This document shows positions 9,506 through 16,998 of a DNA stretch of 64,000 nucleotides, piece after piece. Numbering within the stretch: the stretch's first letter is position 1; every line of letters starts with the position of its first letter. This DNA comes from Dyadobacter sp. CY356. GTDB taxonomy: Bacteria; Bacteroidota; Bacteroidia; Cytophagales; Spirosomataceae. A model generated the notes under the pieces. The model was not told the DNA's origin. It ran no database searches and worked only from the letters and a program-made list of their open reading frames with translations. Where the stretch lies: NCBI RefSeq assembly GCF_021440195.1, contig NZ_JAJTSZ010000001.1:930001-994000 (forward strand), read 5' to 3'. Position numbers and translations under genes: made by a program.

Positions 9506-9871
9506 TCAGTGTTTGAAATTTATCCCTAAACTATCAAGTTCCTCTTCCGAAACAGATGGTGGCCAGATACCTTTTTCAAGTTTACTCTTCACCAATCCAC
9601 CCGTTTTAATAGCTTCTTGTTCCGTTTTAAACCCTGCATTGCCTGGCACGCCGGGAATAAACTTTTGCTCGATTACAGGAATTGTATCCTCATAGATCCG
9701 GTAACCCCATCCTGCTGAATCCAGCGGAATAGCAGTTACCATAAAATTGCGAAGACCTTCGCTGTTGGAGCTTTTGTCTTTACTACCGTTACAGGAGTAA
9801 AGTCCAGCTGAACCAGCGAAGGTCAAAATGCAAATCAGAGCAATTTTTATGATTGACTGTTGTTTCGTCAC
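9506..9871 (-). CDS. DUF4907 lipoprotein
   Basis: A 121-residue protein with a lipoprotein signal (hydrophobic stretch ending GSAGLYSC, lipid-attachment Cys). The mature part contains GYRIYEDTIPVIEQKFIPGV, then PGNAGFKTEQEAIKTGGLV and a C-terminal PPSVSEEELDSLGI, the pattern of DUF4907 domains. No biochemical function is known for the family. It follows the kelch lipoprotein gene with a gap of 3 nt, so the two are co-transcribed and both products should be envelope-anchored. Confidence 0.8.
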   Translation of the reverse strand: MTKQQSIIKIALICILTFAGSAGLYSCNGSKDKSSNSEGLRNFMVTAIPLDSAGWGYRIYEDTIPVIEQKFIPGVPGNAGFKTEQEAIKTGGLVKSKLEKGIWPPSVSEEELDSLGINFKH

Positions 9872-9874
9872 TTC

Positions 9875-10915
9875 TTAGTTAACGTCGTCGTCATCGTCAT
9901 CAGCAGCAGTCGGGTCAAAACCCCAGAAATCGTCATAACGAGCGGAAGATGTACCGCCTGTTCCTAGATAACCTATGTTGCCTATTACAAAACCTGCTGC
10001 ATATCCGCGAACTCCACCATTAAATGTAGTTTTTTCAATCCATGTGTCATTCGTTGGATTGTATTCCCAAACGTCCGAATTACCTGCACCAGCGATAACA
10101 TAGCCAAGATTATTAATTACAAGACCCAATGCGTTTGCTCGTGCTGTTGGGAAATCTCCTTCGTCATCATCAAAAACAGTTTTTTGTGTCCAGGTACCTT
10201 TTCCGCCGTTACCTGTCGCTTCAAACTGGTAAAGATCTCTAAAATTAACTCCCGAGTTATTAGACCCAAAACCTACGTAAGCAATATTACCAATCGTGAA
10301 GGTTGTTGCACCTCTTCTTTTTCCACCCAGAAAGGTAGCCATTTCTGTCCATGTATCAGAAGCGGCATCATATTTATAGATATCCTGGAAGTAACCAGTA
10401 TCGCTAAATCCTAATCCCACGTAGCCATTGTCGCCAACCGTGAATGCAGAAGCGTATTGGCGTGGCAGACCAGGGAAGTCTGCAACCGCTTTCCAGGTAT
10501 TGGTAGAAGGAGTATATTGATAAAAGTCCTTTTTGTATCCATTGAAGGTTGTTAAATCACCGTCATAACCTGTACCAACGTAGGCTTTTCCACCAGAAAC
10601 AAAAGCAACTGCATCATTTCTTGTTGTGCCGCCAAATGGAGCAACCTGAGACCAGATTTTTGTTGATGCATCGTATGACCAGAAATCTTTTGCTCTTGCA
10701 ACACTTTGGTTTGTATATCCTGTACCGATGTAACCGATATTGTTAATCATGAAGCTTACTGCTCCGTTACGTGGTGTACCACCAAAAGAAGGAAGTCCTT
10801 TTTTGTACCAATTTCCAACTTTATCTGGATCACTGTCGTTATCACATCCGAATTGAAATAATGCGGTTGAAGCGATTAGAAGGGTTAACGATGACTTTTT
10901 TAAGGTATTAAACAT
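9875..10915 (-). CDS. Kelch-repeat lipoprotein
   Basis: A 346-residue protein from the ATG at 10915 (MFNTLKKSSLTLLIAS), preferred over an upstream ATG because a lipoprotein signal ending FQFGC begins there. The mature protein is built of about six kelch-type repeats of roughly 50 residues, each with a variant of GAVSFMINNIGYIGTGY followed by a W-x-x-V/M blade strand; these should close into a beta-propeller. The C-terminus is a run of aspartates. Propellers of this kind usually bind glycans or proteins; the ligand is unknown. It is the first gene of the pair with the DUF4907 lipoprotein. Confidence 0.85.
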   Translation of the reverse strand: MFNTLKKSSLTLLIASTALFQFGCDNDSDPDKVGNWYKKGLPSFGGTPRNGAVSFMINNIGYIGTGYTNQSVARAKDFWSYDASTKIWSQVAPFGGTTRNDAVAFVSGGKAYVGTGYDGDLTTFNGYKKDFYQYTPSTNTWKAVADFPGLPRQYASAFTVGDNGYVGLGFSDTGYFQDIYKYDAASDTWTEMATFLGGKRRGATTFTIGNIAYVGFGSNNSGVNFRDLYQFEATGNGGKGTWTQKTVFDDDEGDFPTARANALGLVINNLGYVIAGAGNSDVWEYNPTNDTWIEKTTFNGGVRGYAAGFVIGNIGYLGTGGTSSARYDDFWGFDPTAADDDDDDVN

Positions 10916-11076
10916 GGAAAAAATTCTGGTTTGACTAATTAATACAAATGAATACAAAAATCGAAGTAGACTAACGATAAAAAAAATAATTGCGATGTAC
11001 TGGCCAAATGTGTAGATGAAGACACCTTTTGGCCAAATTTACTGCAAACATAACATCTTGTTACTGCTTATAGAAA

Positions 11077-11805
11077 TTATATATTTACTTTTTGACGAAA
11101 AGTTTCATAATACCCGTCACTGATAGGTACCGTATTTACACCAATTTTGATGCGCTGGCTTCTGATTATATCTATTTTATCAATAGAAACAATATAAGAT
11201 TTGTGAACCCGAAAGAACTGATTTCTGGGCAATTTCTCTTCCAAAGCCTTCATGGTCATCCTTGTAATCACGGGGTTAAGCTGATTCACAAGGTAAATTT
11301 TAAGGTAATCTTTAAGTCCTTCAATATAGGTCACATCCGAAAGTTTTATTTTTACCAAAGCGTAATCCGAGGTAACAAATAAATATTCCTGACCTATTGA
11401 AAATTCTTCACCCGAATAATTTCTTCTATCTCTCAAACTTAAAAGACTAAAAAGTTCATAGGCTTTGCCAGCCGCCCTCCGGAAACGTTCCTTGTTTAAG
11501 GGTTTTAACAAATAGTCAAGCACGTTCAGGTTATAAGCTTCTAACGCCAGGTGTCCTTCTTTTGTTGTGATGACCACCCTGGTACTGTAAGATATGCTTC
11601 CCAAAGATTTTAGTCCTGAAATACCTGAATTTTCAATATCTAAAAATAGAAGGTCTACTTTTTGCGTTCTTAGCATATCAACGGCAAATTCTGAGCTTTC
11701 AAACGCACCCAGGAGTTCAAAGAAAGGAATGCTGTTAATATGTTGACCCAGAATTTCAGAATCACGCTCATTACTGTCAATTATTATACAATTTATCTTC
11801 CTCAT
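11077..11805 (-). CDS. Orphan LytTR-family response regulator
   Basis: A 242-residue regulator: receiver domain (1 to about 115) and LytTR DNA-binding domain (about 140-242, with YIEGLKDYLKIYLVN and RVHKSYIVSIDKID). The phospho-acceptor Asp is in LLFLDIENSG and the conserved Lys in DYLLKPLN. The first acidic pocket reads IIIDSNERD, so one of the usual two adjacent acidic residues is Ser. No histidine kinase is adjacent, so its partner is elsewhere or it works without phosphorylation. It is divergently placed from the DUF4270 gene. Confidence 0.9.
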   Translation of the reverse strand: MRKINCIIIDSNERDSEILGQHINSIPFFELLGAFESSEFAVDMLRTQKVDLLFLDIENSGISGLKSLGSISYSTRVVITTKEGHLALEAYNLNVLDYLLKPLNKERFRRAAGKAYELFSLLSLRDRRNYSGEEFSIGQEYLFVTSDYALVKIKLSDVTYIEGLKDYLKIYLVNQLNPVITRMTMKALEEKLPRNQFFRVHKSYIVSIDKIDIIRSQRIKIGVNTVPISDGYYETFRQKVNI

Positions 11806-11914
11806 ATGTACTTTAAACGCAATTCCAAATGTGATATATAGCTATACGAGCAAACCGGGAATTGTGTTGCATTTATAATTTGGTCTACACATTTTGCCTG
11901 TTTGTCTAATTCCT

Positions 11915-11946
11915 TTTGTTATTCAGGTTTATATCTGATATTTTTG
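11915..11946 (+). promoter_or_regulatory. Bacteroidetes-type promoter for the DUF4270 gene
   Basis: TTTG (11915-11918), a 20-nt spacer and TATTTTTG (11939-11946) match the -33/-7 consensus exactly. The start codon at 11970 is 23 nt beyond the -7 element, giving a short leader. Confidence 0.7.
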
Positions 11947-11969
11947 CATTTTTACTGTTCTTGCGATAA

Positions 11970-13361
11970 ATGAAATTGAGTAAATATTTTTCTAAGAGGG
12001 TTTTTACGCCGGTTACCACCGCTTTTGCCGGCTTATATTTTTGCATAACAATGTCGGGATGTCAATGGGGCGATGAAGTCGTTGCCCTGAAACAGCAAAA
12101 TCCTGATGATTTCATGGTATTGTTTTCTGATACTAGCCTTGTGAAACTAACAACCGTTGCGTTGGACTCTGTTCAGACGGGAGGAGCGAGCAGACTCCTT
12201 GTTGGCCGTTTTACCGATCCTTATCTGGGTAAAATGCATGCAACTACATTTTTCCAACCGCAATTTGAAAGTAATCTGGGTATTCCCGAACTTGCAATTT
12301 ATGATTCGCTGGTATTTAAGGCACCATATGACAAGTATTATTACGGTGATACAACCAAGGTGATGAATCTGTCGGTACACGCCGTGAATACAGATATTAT
12401 GCTTAAAAGCTCGTATTTCAATTTTTACACATTGGATTTTGATGCGGCGCCATTAGGGAAAAAGAGTTTTGCTCCTACTCCTCAAAGCATCACACAGGCT
12501 GTCAGATTTAAATTGTCGGATGTTTTGGGTAAGAAAATTTTTGACAAGAGTATGGCAAATCTTATTACTACCAATGATCAATGGCTGGAAATTCTAAAAG
12601 GTTTGACCATTGTTGCGGATGATAAGGACAATGGTTCAGTTGTAGGTTTCAAATATGGTAGTGACAGTACAGTATTAGAAGTACATTACCATACTGCTGA
12701 AAAAGATGGAATTACCAGGGGTGTTGGAACGTTTAAAGTACCTGCTCGATTTAACCAGATATTGGGCGACAGGACCGGAACAAATCTTGCCAAACTGCCA
12801 ATCTTTAACAGCAGATTGTCATTGCCTTCTGAGCAATCCGGTAATGAAGCATACATCCAGGAAGGAACGGGAATAATGACACGTATTGACCTTCCTACGG
12901 TCAGAAATCTTAAATATGTTCAATATTCCGTACCAAACCGGGCATTCTTAAAGGTAACACCGGTAAGGAGTTCTTTGGATTATCCTTTTACACCACCGCC
13001 GACTTTACACATGTATCTGGTGGATAAATATAATCAGTTTTACAGATCAGGCGGAACTCCAATTCCTTTGTCAGATCTGGCAGGTAAAGCTGTTTCGGCG
13101 ACTCTTATTAATGATATGATCAATAATGAACAGTATTATTCCTTTGATGTGAGTGGTCAATTTACCACTATTCTTGCCAGTACCTCGGAAGAAACAAATG
13201 GACTGGTAATCGTAAGTTCTTCGCTTTCAGGAAGCACTTTTCCTGAGGCTCAGACAGAATTTGCGGATGGCATGAAACGTCTTGTAATAGGAAATCAGCT
13301 TCATCCACGTCAGCCGGGAGTTAAGCTTCAGTTGTATTACACAACTTACAAGGCGCCGTAA
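11970..13361 (+). CDS. DUF4270 family lipoprotein
   Basis: A 463-residue exported protein with a signal segment ending ITMSGC, where the Cys would be lipidated. The sequence after it (LVKLTTVALDSVQTGG, then LLVGRFTDPYLGKMHATTFF) is the characteristic opening of DUF4270 proteins, which are common in Bacteroidetes surface proteomes and of unknown function; the rest is beta-rich. It has its own promoter and is followed by a hairpin. No partner genes share its strand here. Confidence 0.85.
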   Translation: MKLSKYFSKRVFTPVTTAFAGLYFCITMSGCQWGDEVVALKQQNPDDFMVLFSDTSLVKLTTVALDSVQTGGASRLLVGRFTDPYLGKMHATTFFQPQFESNLGIPELAIYDSLVFKAPYDKYYYGDTTKVMNLSVHAVNTDIMLKSSYFNFYTLDFDAAPLGKKSFAPTPQSITQAVRFKLSDVLGKKIFDKSMANLITTNDQWLEILKGLTIVADDKDNGSVVGFKYGSDSTVLEVHYHTAEKDGITRGVGTFKVPARFNQILGDRTGTNLAKLPIFNSRLSLPSEQSGNEAYIQEGTGIMTRIDLPTVRNLKYVQYSVPNRAFLKVTPVRSSLDYPFTPPPTLHMYLVDKYNQFYRSGGTPIPLSDLAGKAVSATLINDMINNEQYYSFDVSGQFTTILASTSEETNGLVIVSSSLSGSTFPEAQTEFADGMKRLVIGNQLHPRQPGVKLQLYYTTYKAP

Positions 13362-13385
13362 GTAATTGTTTCGAGATGACTAATA

Positions 13386-13435
13386 GATATCTTCTTAGGA
13401 GAGAAATAGCACTAAAACTCAAATAAGAAGATATC
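13386..13435. terminator. Long-loop hairpin between convergent genes
   Basis: GATATCTTCTTA (13386-13397) pairs perfectly with TAAGAAGATATC (13424-13435), followed by ATTTTT on the plus strand. The 26-nt loop is long for an intrinsic terminator, but its position between the ends of the DUF4270 and xre genes suits that role. Confidence 0.55.
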
Positions 13436-13439
13436 ATTT

Positions 13440-13808
13440 TTAATTATTATTTTTTACCCTTTCATTTACCAACTTCATCATTAACAGTTGTAAACCTGCA
13501 ATTTCAGCTCTTAAAAAATTTATCTGGTTTTCTCTCTCTGCTAATAAGTTTCTAAGAAACTCTTTTTCATTAGCTCCTTCCATTTCGCTATTATGGGCTG
13601 TTTCATTTGACCGAGTATCAAGTAGCTTATCTAAGGGGACTTCGAATATTTTAGCAAAAATCATAATTTGGGAAATTGTTGGTTCTATTTTTCCAGTTTC
13701 TATCTGTGAGTAATTGGATTGAGACATTTTTGCTTTCCGAGCCACGTACTCTTGTTTAAAACCTTTTTTTACTCTCAAATCTCGAATTCTCTTTATAATC
13801 TCATTCAT
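13440..13808 (-). CDS. Xre-family transcriptional regulator
   Basis: A 122-residue protein with an N-terminal HTH of the lambda cI/Xre type (about residues 6-62: IRDLRVKKGFKQEYVARKAK, then MSQSNYSQIETGKIEPT, and KIFEVPLDKLLD). A C-terminal helical tail (about 75-118) is rich in Leu/Glu heptad-like spacing and may dimerise. It is divergent from a lipoprotein-thioredoxin operon, and the intergenic region holds four TACAAAT boxes in nested inverted order, so it probably represses itself and/or that operon. Base composition here is more A/T-rich than in neighbouring core genes. Confidence 0.85.
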   Translation of the reverse strand: MNEIIKRIRDLRVKKGFKQEYVARKAKMSQSNYSQIETGKIEPTISQIMIFAKIFEVPLDKLLDTRSNETAHNSEMEGANEKEFLRNLLAERENQINFLRAEIAGLQLLMMKLVNERVKNNN

Positions 13809-13838
13809 ATTAACATAAAAGGTAAATGTATAGTTTAG

Positions 13839-13917
13839 GTTACAAATATCTGTAAATTATGCTACAAATTATGAGAAATACTTATATTTTATTTGTAGAA
13901 TTAAGTGGATTTGTAAC
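13839..13917. promoter_or_regulatory. Nested inverted-repeat operator array
   Basis: Four boxes share the core TACAAAT/ATTTGTA: GTTACAAAT (13839-13847), CTACAAAT (13862-13869), ATTTGTAG (13891-13898) and ATTTGTAAC (13909-13917). The outer two are exact reverse complements of each other, as are the inner two. They lie between the xre start and a -7 element at 13930, the last box falling in the -33 region of the rightward promoter. Binding by the adjacent Xre protein is inferred. Confidence 0.6.
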
Positions 13918-13929
13918 TATTAAATCACT

Positions 13930-13937
13930 TACATTTG
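13930..13937 (+). promoter_or_regulatory. -7 element for the lipoprotein/thioredoxin operon
   Basis: TACATTTG matches the Bacteroidetes -7 consensus. The nearest upstream TTTG (13910-13913) is 16 nt away, shorter than ideal, and is embedded in the last operator box, consistent with repression by occlusion. Confidence 0.45.
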
Positions 13938-13999
13938 AGTCAAGCATTATGTTTCACAAGTAGTGAAAATTAAATATGCCAGAAACAAAATTGTGTGTA

Positions 14000-14941
14000 A
14001 TGAAAAATCTATTCAAAAAAATTGAGGGAGGTCTCTATCCCTTGGTAGCTTCCATGACTCTACTCTACGGTTGTCAAAATCATGATGTGGAAAGCCAGTC
14101 AGTAACAGAATTAGTTGAAAAAATTGAAACCAAATACGATGGTGGAGAAAAAATTGAAACCAAATATTATGGTGGAGAAAAAATTGTAGGCACCGTGGCT
14201 AGTGATCAGATTGTAGAGACTATTAAGAAGAGGATGGATTCTGAGTATCAGAAGAGGATTAGTTCTGCGAAAATAGCAGATCTTTTTAGTGGTTACGATG
14301 TTGGTGTTATACCTGACGTTAATGCGTGTCCAACATGGTCACAAAAAATTGATATTAATATGGATGATGAAGATGATAGTAATACCTCGGCAACATCTGG
14401 TTACACTGCTTCATGGACATCGGATGGCAATTCGCACTTGCATTTTTGCAGAGTAGACGGTCGTATGTTTAATCCTAATCAAGGGACTTATACTGTATTG
14501 GGCCTTGGTAATAATAGACCTTCAGGGTTCGAAACAACATCACGAATTTTAATAGATAATGAAGACCATCGAAATGCCAACTCTCATTCTGGTGATTTGG
14601 GAACCGCAATTGAAGATGGAAACACATTTGTATATTTGTATACCGGGGGAGATATAATAAATTTCACTGTGGTTCCACAATATCCTAATTTTGGGTTTTC
14701 TTATGCAGTGTTTGCTCAAAATATATGGCCAAATCAACCCACTGGATGGCTTAGATCTGAGGATGAATCAGATAATAATATTAATGAGTTGTCTACAATT
14801 TCTGGTGTAAATAGAATTAATCCTATGTGGACAGGAGGAATTCCTGGTAATGGGACACTTTTTGCATATAGACTGAGCGATGGGGTTCAGTCTAGCAAAG
14901 TGCAACATGAAACGTACTTTTATATCAGTAAAATGAAGTAA
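14000..14941 (+). CDS. Unknown lipoprotein with a tandem decapeptide duplication
   Basis: 313 residues from the ATG at 14000 (MKNLFKKIEGGLYPLVAS); an ATG 24 nt upstream is in frame but would weaken the signal peptide. The lipobox is LLYGC with lipid Cys25. Residues 41-60 are two near-identical decapeptides, KIETKYDGGE then KIETKYYGGE. A helical, charged stretch follows, then a Gly/Asn/Ser/Thr-rich beta-like domain with Cys110 (NACPTW) and Cys150 (HLHFCRVDG), which could form a disulfide. I do not recognise the family. The next gene, 58 nt downstream, encodes a thioredoxin-fold lipoprotein with CxxC, and the upstream divergent gene is an Xre repressor. The A/T-rich composition suggests a transferred segment. 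Confidence 0.75.
   Translation: MKNLFKKIEGGLYPLVASMTLLYGCQNHDVESQSVTELVEKIETKYDGGEKIETKYYGGEKIVGTVASDQIVETIKKRMDSEYQKRISSAKIADLFSGYDVGVIPDVNACPTWSQKIDINMDDEDDSNTSATSGYTASWTSDGNSHLHFCRVDGRMFNPNQGTYTVLGLGNNRPSGFETTSRILIDNEDHRNANSHSGDLGTAIEDGNTFVYLYTGGDIINFTVVPQYPNFGFSYAVFAQNIWPNQPTGWLRSEDESDNNINELSTISGVNRINPMWTGGIPGNGTLFAYRLSDGVQSSKVQHETYFYISKMK
14120..14179 (+). repeat. In-frame 30-bp tandem duplication
   Basis: Two 30-bp units, 14120-14149 and 14150-14179, differ only at the sixth and seventh codons (TAC GAT versus TAT TAT) and each encode KIETKY-D/Y-GGE. A third partial copy (AAAATTG) begins at once after. Confidence 0.9.
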
Positions 14942-14999
14942 ATTGTTCATTTTCAGTTTCAGTAATGTTAAATTGCTGAAACTGAAAAAAAATCAAATA

Positions 15000-16001
15000 A
15001 TGAAAAACACTTATTACTTATTATTTAGTTTTTTTATATTACTGGGGTGCAAAAATGATTCAAAAGAAGAAAATATTGTCGCAGTATATGATGGCGGACA
15101 GGTAAAAATGTCTGACGTCGATGATATTATAAAGGATCAACTATATGAACAATTATATAGTGTTTATTATATGCGGCGACTGGCGTTAGAGGAAGTAACC
15201 GCCAAAATGCTGATTAAACAAGAATCTAATAAATTAAAAATTTCCGAAGAACTGTTACTGGAAAAGGAAGTTTTTAGTAAATTATCTGATACGGGATTGG
15301 CTAAATTTAGTAAGGATAATGATTTTTTGGAACATATTATGGATCCGGAAAATCCATTAAAGAGTTATAGCGTAACTAGTGAGAAAGGGAAAAATATACT
15401 TTTAGATACCTACAAAAAAAAACAATTAGAGAATTATTGTCGTAATTTAATGGCAAGGTATCATGTTAAGTATAATTTAAAAGCACCAAGAACCCCTGTA
15501 AGTAATTTAGACTCATTACAATACTACTCAAAGGGGAATTTGAAGTCCAAGGTTAATCTTTGGATTATGTCTGATTTTACTTGTGAGATTTGCAAAAAAT
15601 CGTTTCCTACATTTGAAAATTTATACAAGAAATATAAAGACAGAATTGAATTTAGATATTCAATTCTTAATGATGAGGTAAATGAAACTTCAATTGCATG
15701 TGAATGCGCGAGTCAACAAGGCGAGTTTTTCTCGCTTTACAATTATATATTTGAAACTGGCAAAAGTGATTCTTTATCTATTAAAAGTTTCATGACCAGT
15801 AAGAAAATGGATTTTAACAATTATGAGAAGTGTTTTGGTTCGTATACTACTAAGCAAAACTTGATTTTAAATTTAAATAGAATTAAGAAACGTAAGATCC
15901 TTGTCACTCCATCTATATTTATAAATGGTAGACCCTATTATGGCCAGCTAACCGAAGAAATGTTATCAGAATATATTGACGAGGCATTATTAAGAAAGTA
16001 G
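15000..16001 (+). CDS. SurA-like N-domain fused to DsbA/thioredoxin-like domain, lipoprotein
   Basis: 333 residues from the ATG at 15000; the lipobox is FILLGC. The region after it (about 25-110: VAVYDGGQVKMSDVDDII, a following LALEEVTAKMLIKQESNKL and KISEELLLEKEV) resembles the N-terminal helical domain of SurA/PpiC-type chaperones. The second half (about 180-330) is a thioredoxin fold of the DsbA type: MSDFTCEICKKSFPTF carries the redox pair Cys195/Cys198, and the C-terminal TPSIFINGRPYYGQL contains the cis-Pro loop and target-binding strand. It probably acts on disulfides in exported proteins; the gene order suggests the preceding lipoprotein as a client. A strong hairpin follows. Confidence 0.75.
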   Translation: MKNTYYLLFSFFILLGCKNDSKEENIVAVYDGGQVKMSDVDDIIKDQLYEQLYSVYYMRRLALEEVTAKMLIKQESNKLKISEELLLEKEVFSKLSDTGLAKFSKDNDFLEHIMDPENPLKSYSVTSEKGKNILLDTYKKKQLENYCRNLMARYHVKYNLKAPRTPVSNLDSLQYYSKGNLKSKVNLWIMSDFTCEICKKSFPTFENLYKKYKDRIEFRYSILNDEVNETSIACECASQQGEFFSLYNYIFETGKSDSLSIKSFMTSKKMDFNNYEKCFGSYTTKQNLILNLNRIKKRKILVTPSIFINGRPYYGQLTEEMLSEYIDEALLRK

Positions 16002-16018
16002 TCCTTTGTGTATAAGAT

Positions 16019-16053
16019 AATACTGATCAAGAATTAGAAAACTGATCAGTATT
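16019..16053 (+). terminator. Terminator of the lipoprotein/thioredoxin operon
   Basis: AATACTGATCA (16019-16029) pairs with TGATCAGTATT (16043-16053), an 11-bp perfect stem 17 nt after the stop codon, followed by ATTATT. Confidence 0.65.
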
Positions 16054-16092
16054 ATTATTGAGATTATATGTGTAAGGAAGTAAAATGAAAAG

Positions 16093-16290
16093 TTAATTAC
16101 TATTTTCATCAGGTTTTGCACAAAATATTTTTTCAGTTTTTTTTATTGGTAAATCTGAAAGTTTTTGTGCCAAAGATTCGGGAGAAAGATTATCTAACAT
16201 CTTATCAATTTCTTTCCATAAATGATCGTTTGCATTATGGACAGGAAGTTCTAGTAAGGCTTTCTTCAGCTTATCGTCTTCACATTTCAT
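16093..16290 (-). CDS. Small hypothetical protein with anti-sigma-like N-terminal motif
   Basis: A 65-residue charged protein. Its N-terminal half, KKALLELPVHNANDHLWKEI, has the L-x-x-LP-x-H...W-x-x-I pattern found at the front of many Bacteroidetes putative anti-sigma or sigma-linked proteins, but there is no membrane segment and no adjacent sigma-factor gene. It may be a small real gene or a truncated remnant. Confidence 0.45.
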   Translation of the reverse strand: MKCEDDKLKKALLELPVHNANDHLWKEIDKMLDNLSPESLAQKLSDLPIKKTEKIFCAKPDENSN

Positions 16291-16381
16291 AGGTTATAAT
16301 ATTTTAGTGAAAGCGTTGTCTTGATTCTAATAACTCTCAAAAGTTAATCAATTATATTATTGTAAAGATAATTATTTTTGA

Positions 16382-16756
16382 TCATACAACACATTCGCAA
16401 TCCTGATAAGACAGATCCCATTTTTCAAAAATAAATCTGGGTTTCTCAAGATGCAGCTGGTTTCTCCCGTTTCTATCCTTAAAATGTGCTTTAAATTCAA
16501 CCACATATTCACCGGAACTCACGATTTCAAGTTTCTGCCAAACATTCGTTTTAGCCCATTCTTCGATTTCTTTTCTATCCAGTCCCAATCTTTTTGAGGG
16601 ATGTGTTGTCTCAATGAGATAGTCAATGGCATGTGTAACGTAAGCGGAATAGCGGGAGCGCATTAGTTTTTCTGCGGAATCAGCTTTATGACCCTTAATT
16701 ATTGGACCGCAACATGCTGAGAACGGTTTATCTGCTCCACAAAAGCATTTTTTCAT
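16382..16756 (-). CDS. YchJ-family protein (SEC-C-like metal-binding motif)
   Basis: A 124-residue cytoplasmic protein of the YchJ/UPF0225 family. The N-terminal CFCGADKPFSACCG is the SEC-C-type zinc-binding motif, followed by the family signature KLMRSRYSAYVTHAIDYLIE and a TTHPSKR turn. The C-terminal NTF2-like fold contains VEFKAHFKD and ends in CECVV, giving extra Cys residues. Its biochemical role is unknown. It appears monocistronic. Confidence 0.9.
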   Translation of the reverse strand: MKKCFCGADKPFSACCGPIIKGHKADSAEKLMRSRYSAYVTHAIDYLIETTHPSKRLGLDRKEIEEWAKTNVWQKLEIVSSGEYVVEFKAHFKDRNGRNQLHLEKPRFIFEKWDLSYQDCECVV

Positions 16757-16998
16757 AAATTAGTTTCTGACACTCTTTGGCCAGCTTCATTGATTTTATT
16801 TCCCAAAAATAACTGATATATATTATTGTTCTATTAAGATCAGGATTGTATGGTTTTATCAAAATTAACTGAATTTATTTTTAATAATAATTGGATCGTT
16901 TAGATAGTCTTCTACAAATTATATTAATTTCGTAGCCAGAATTCTAGTTTATATTCTTAGAATTCTAATACTCTACCTTCCAGTTTGATAAGATTTAC

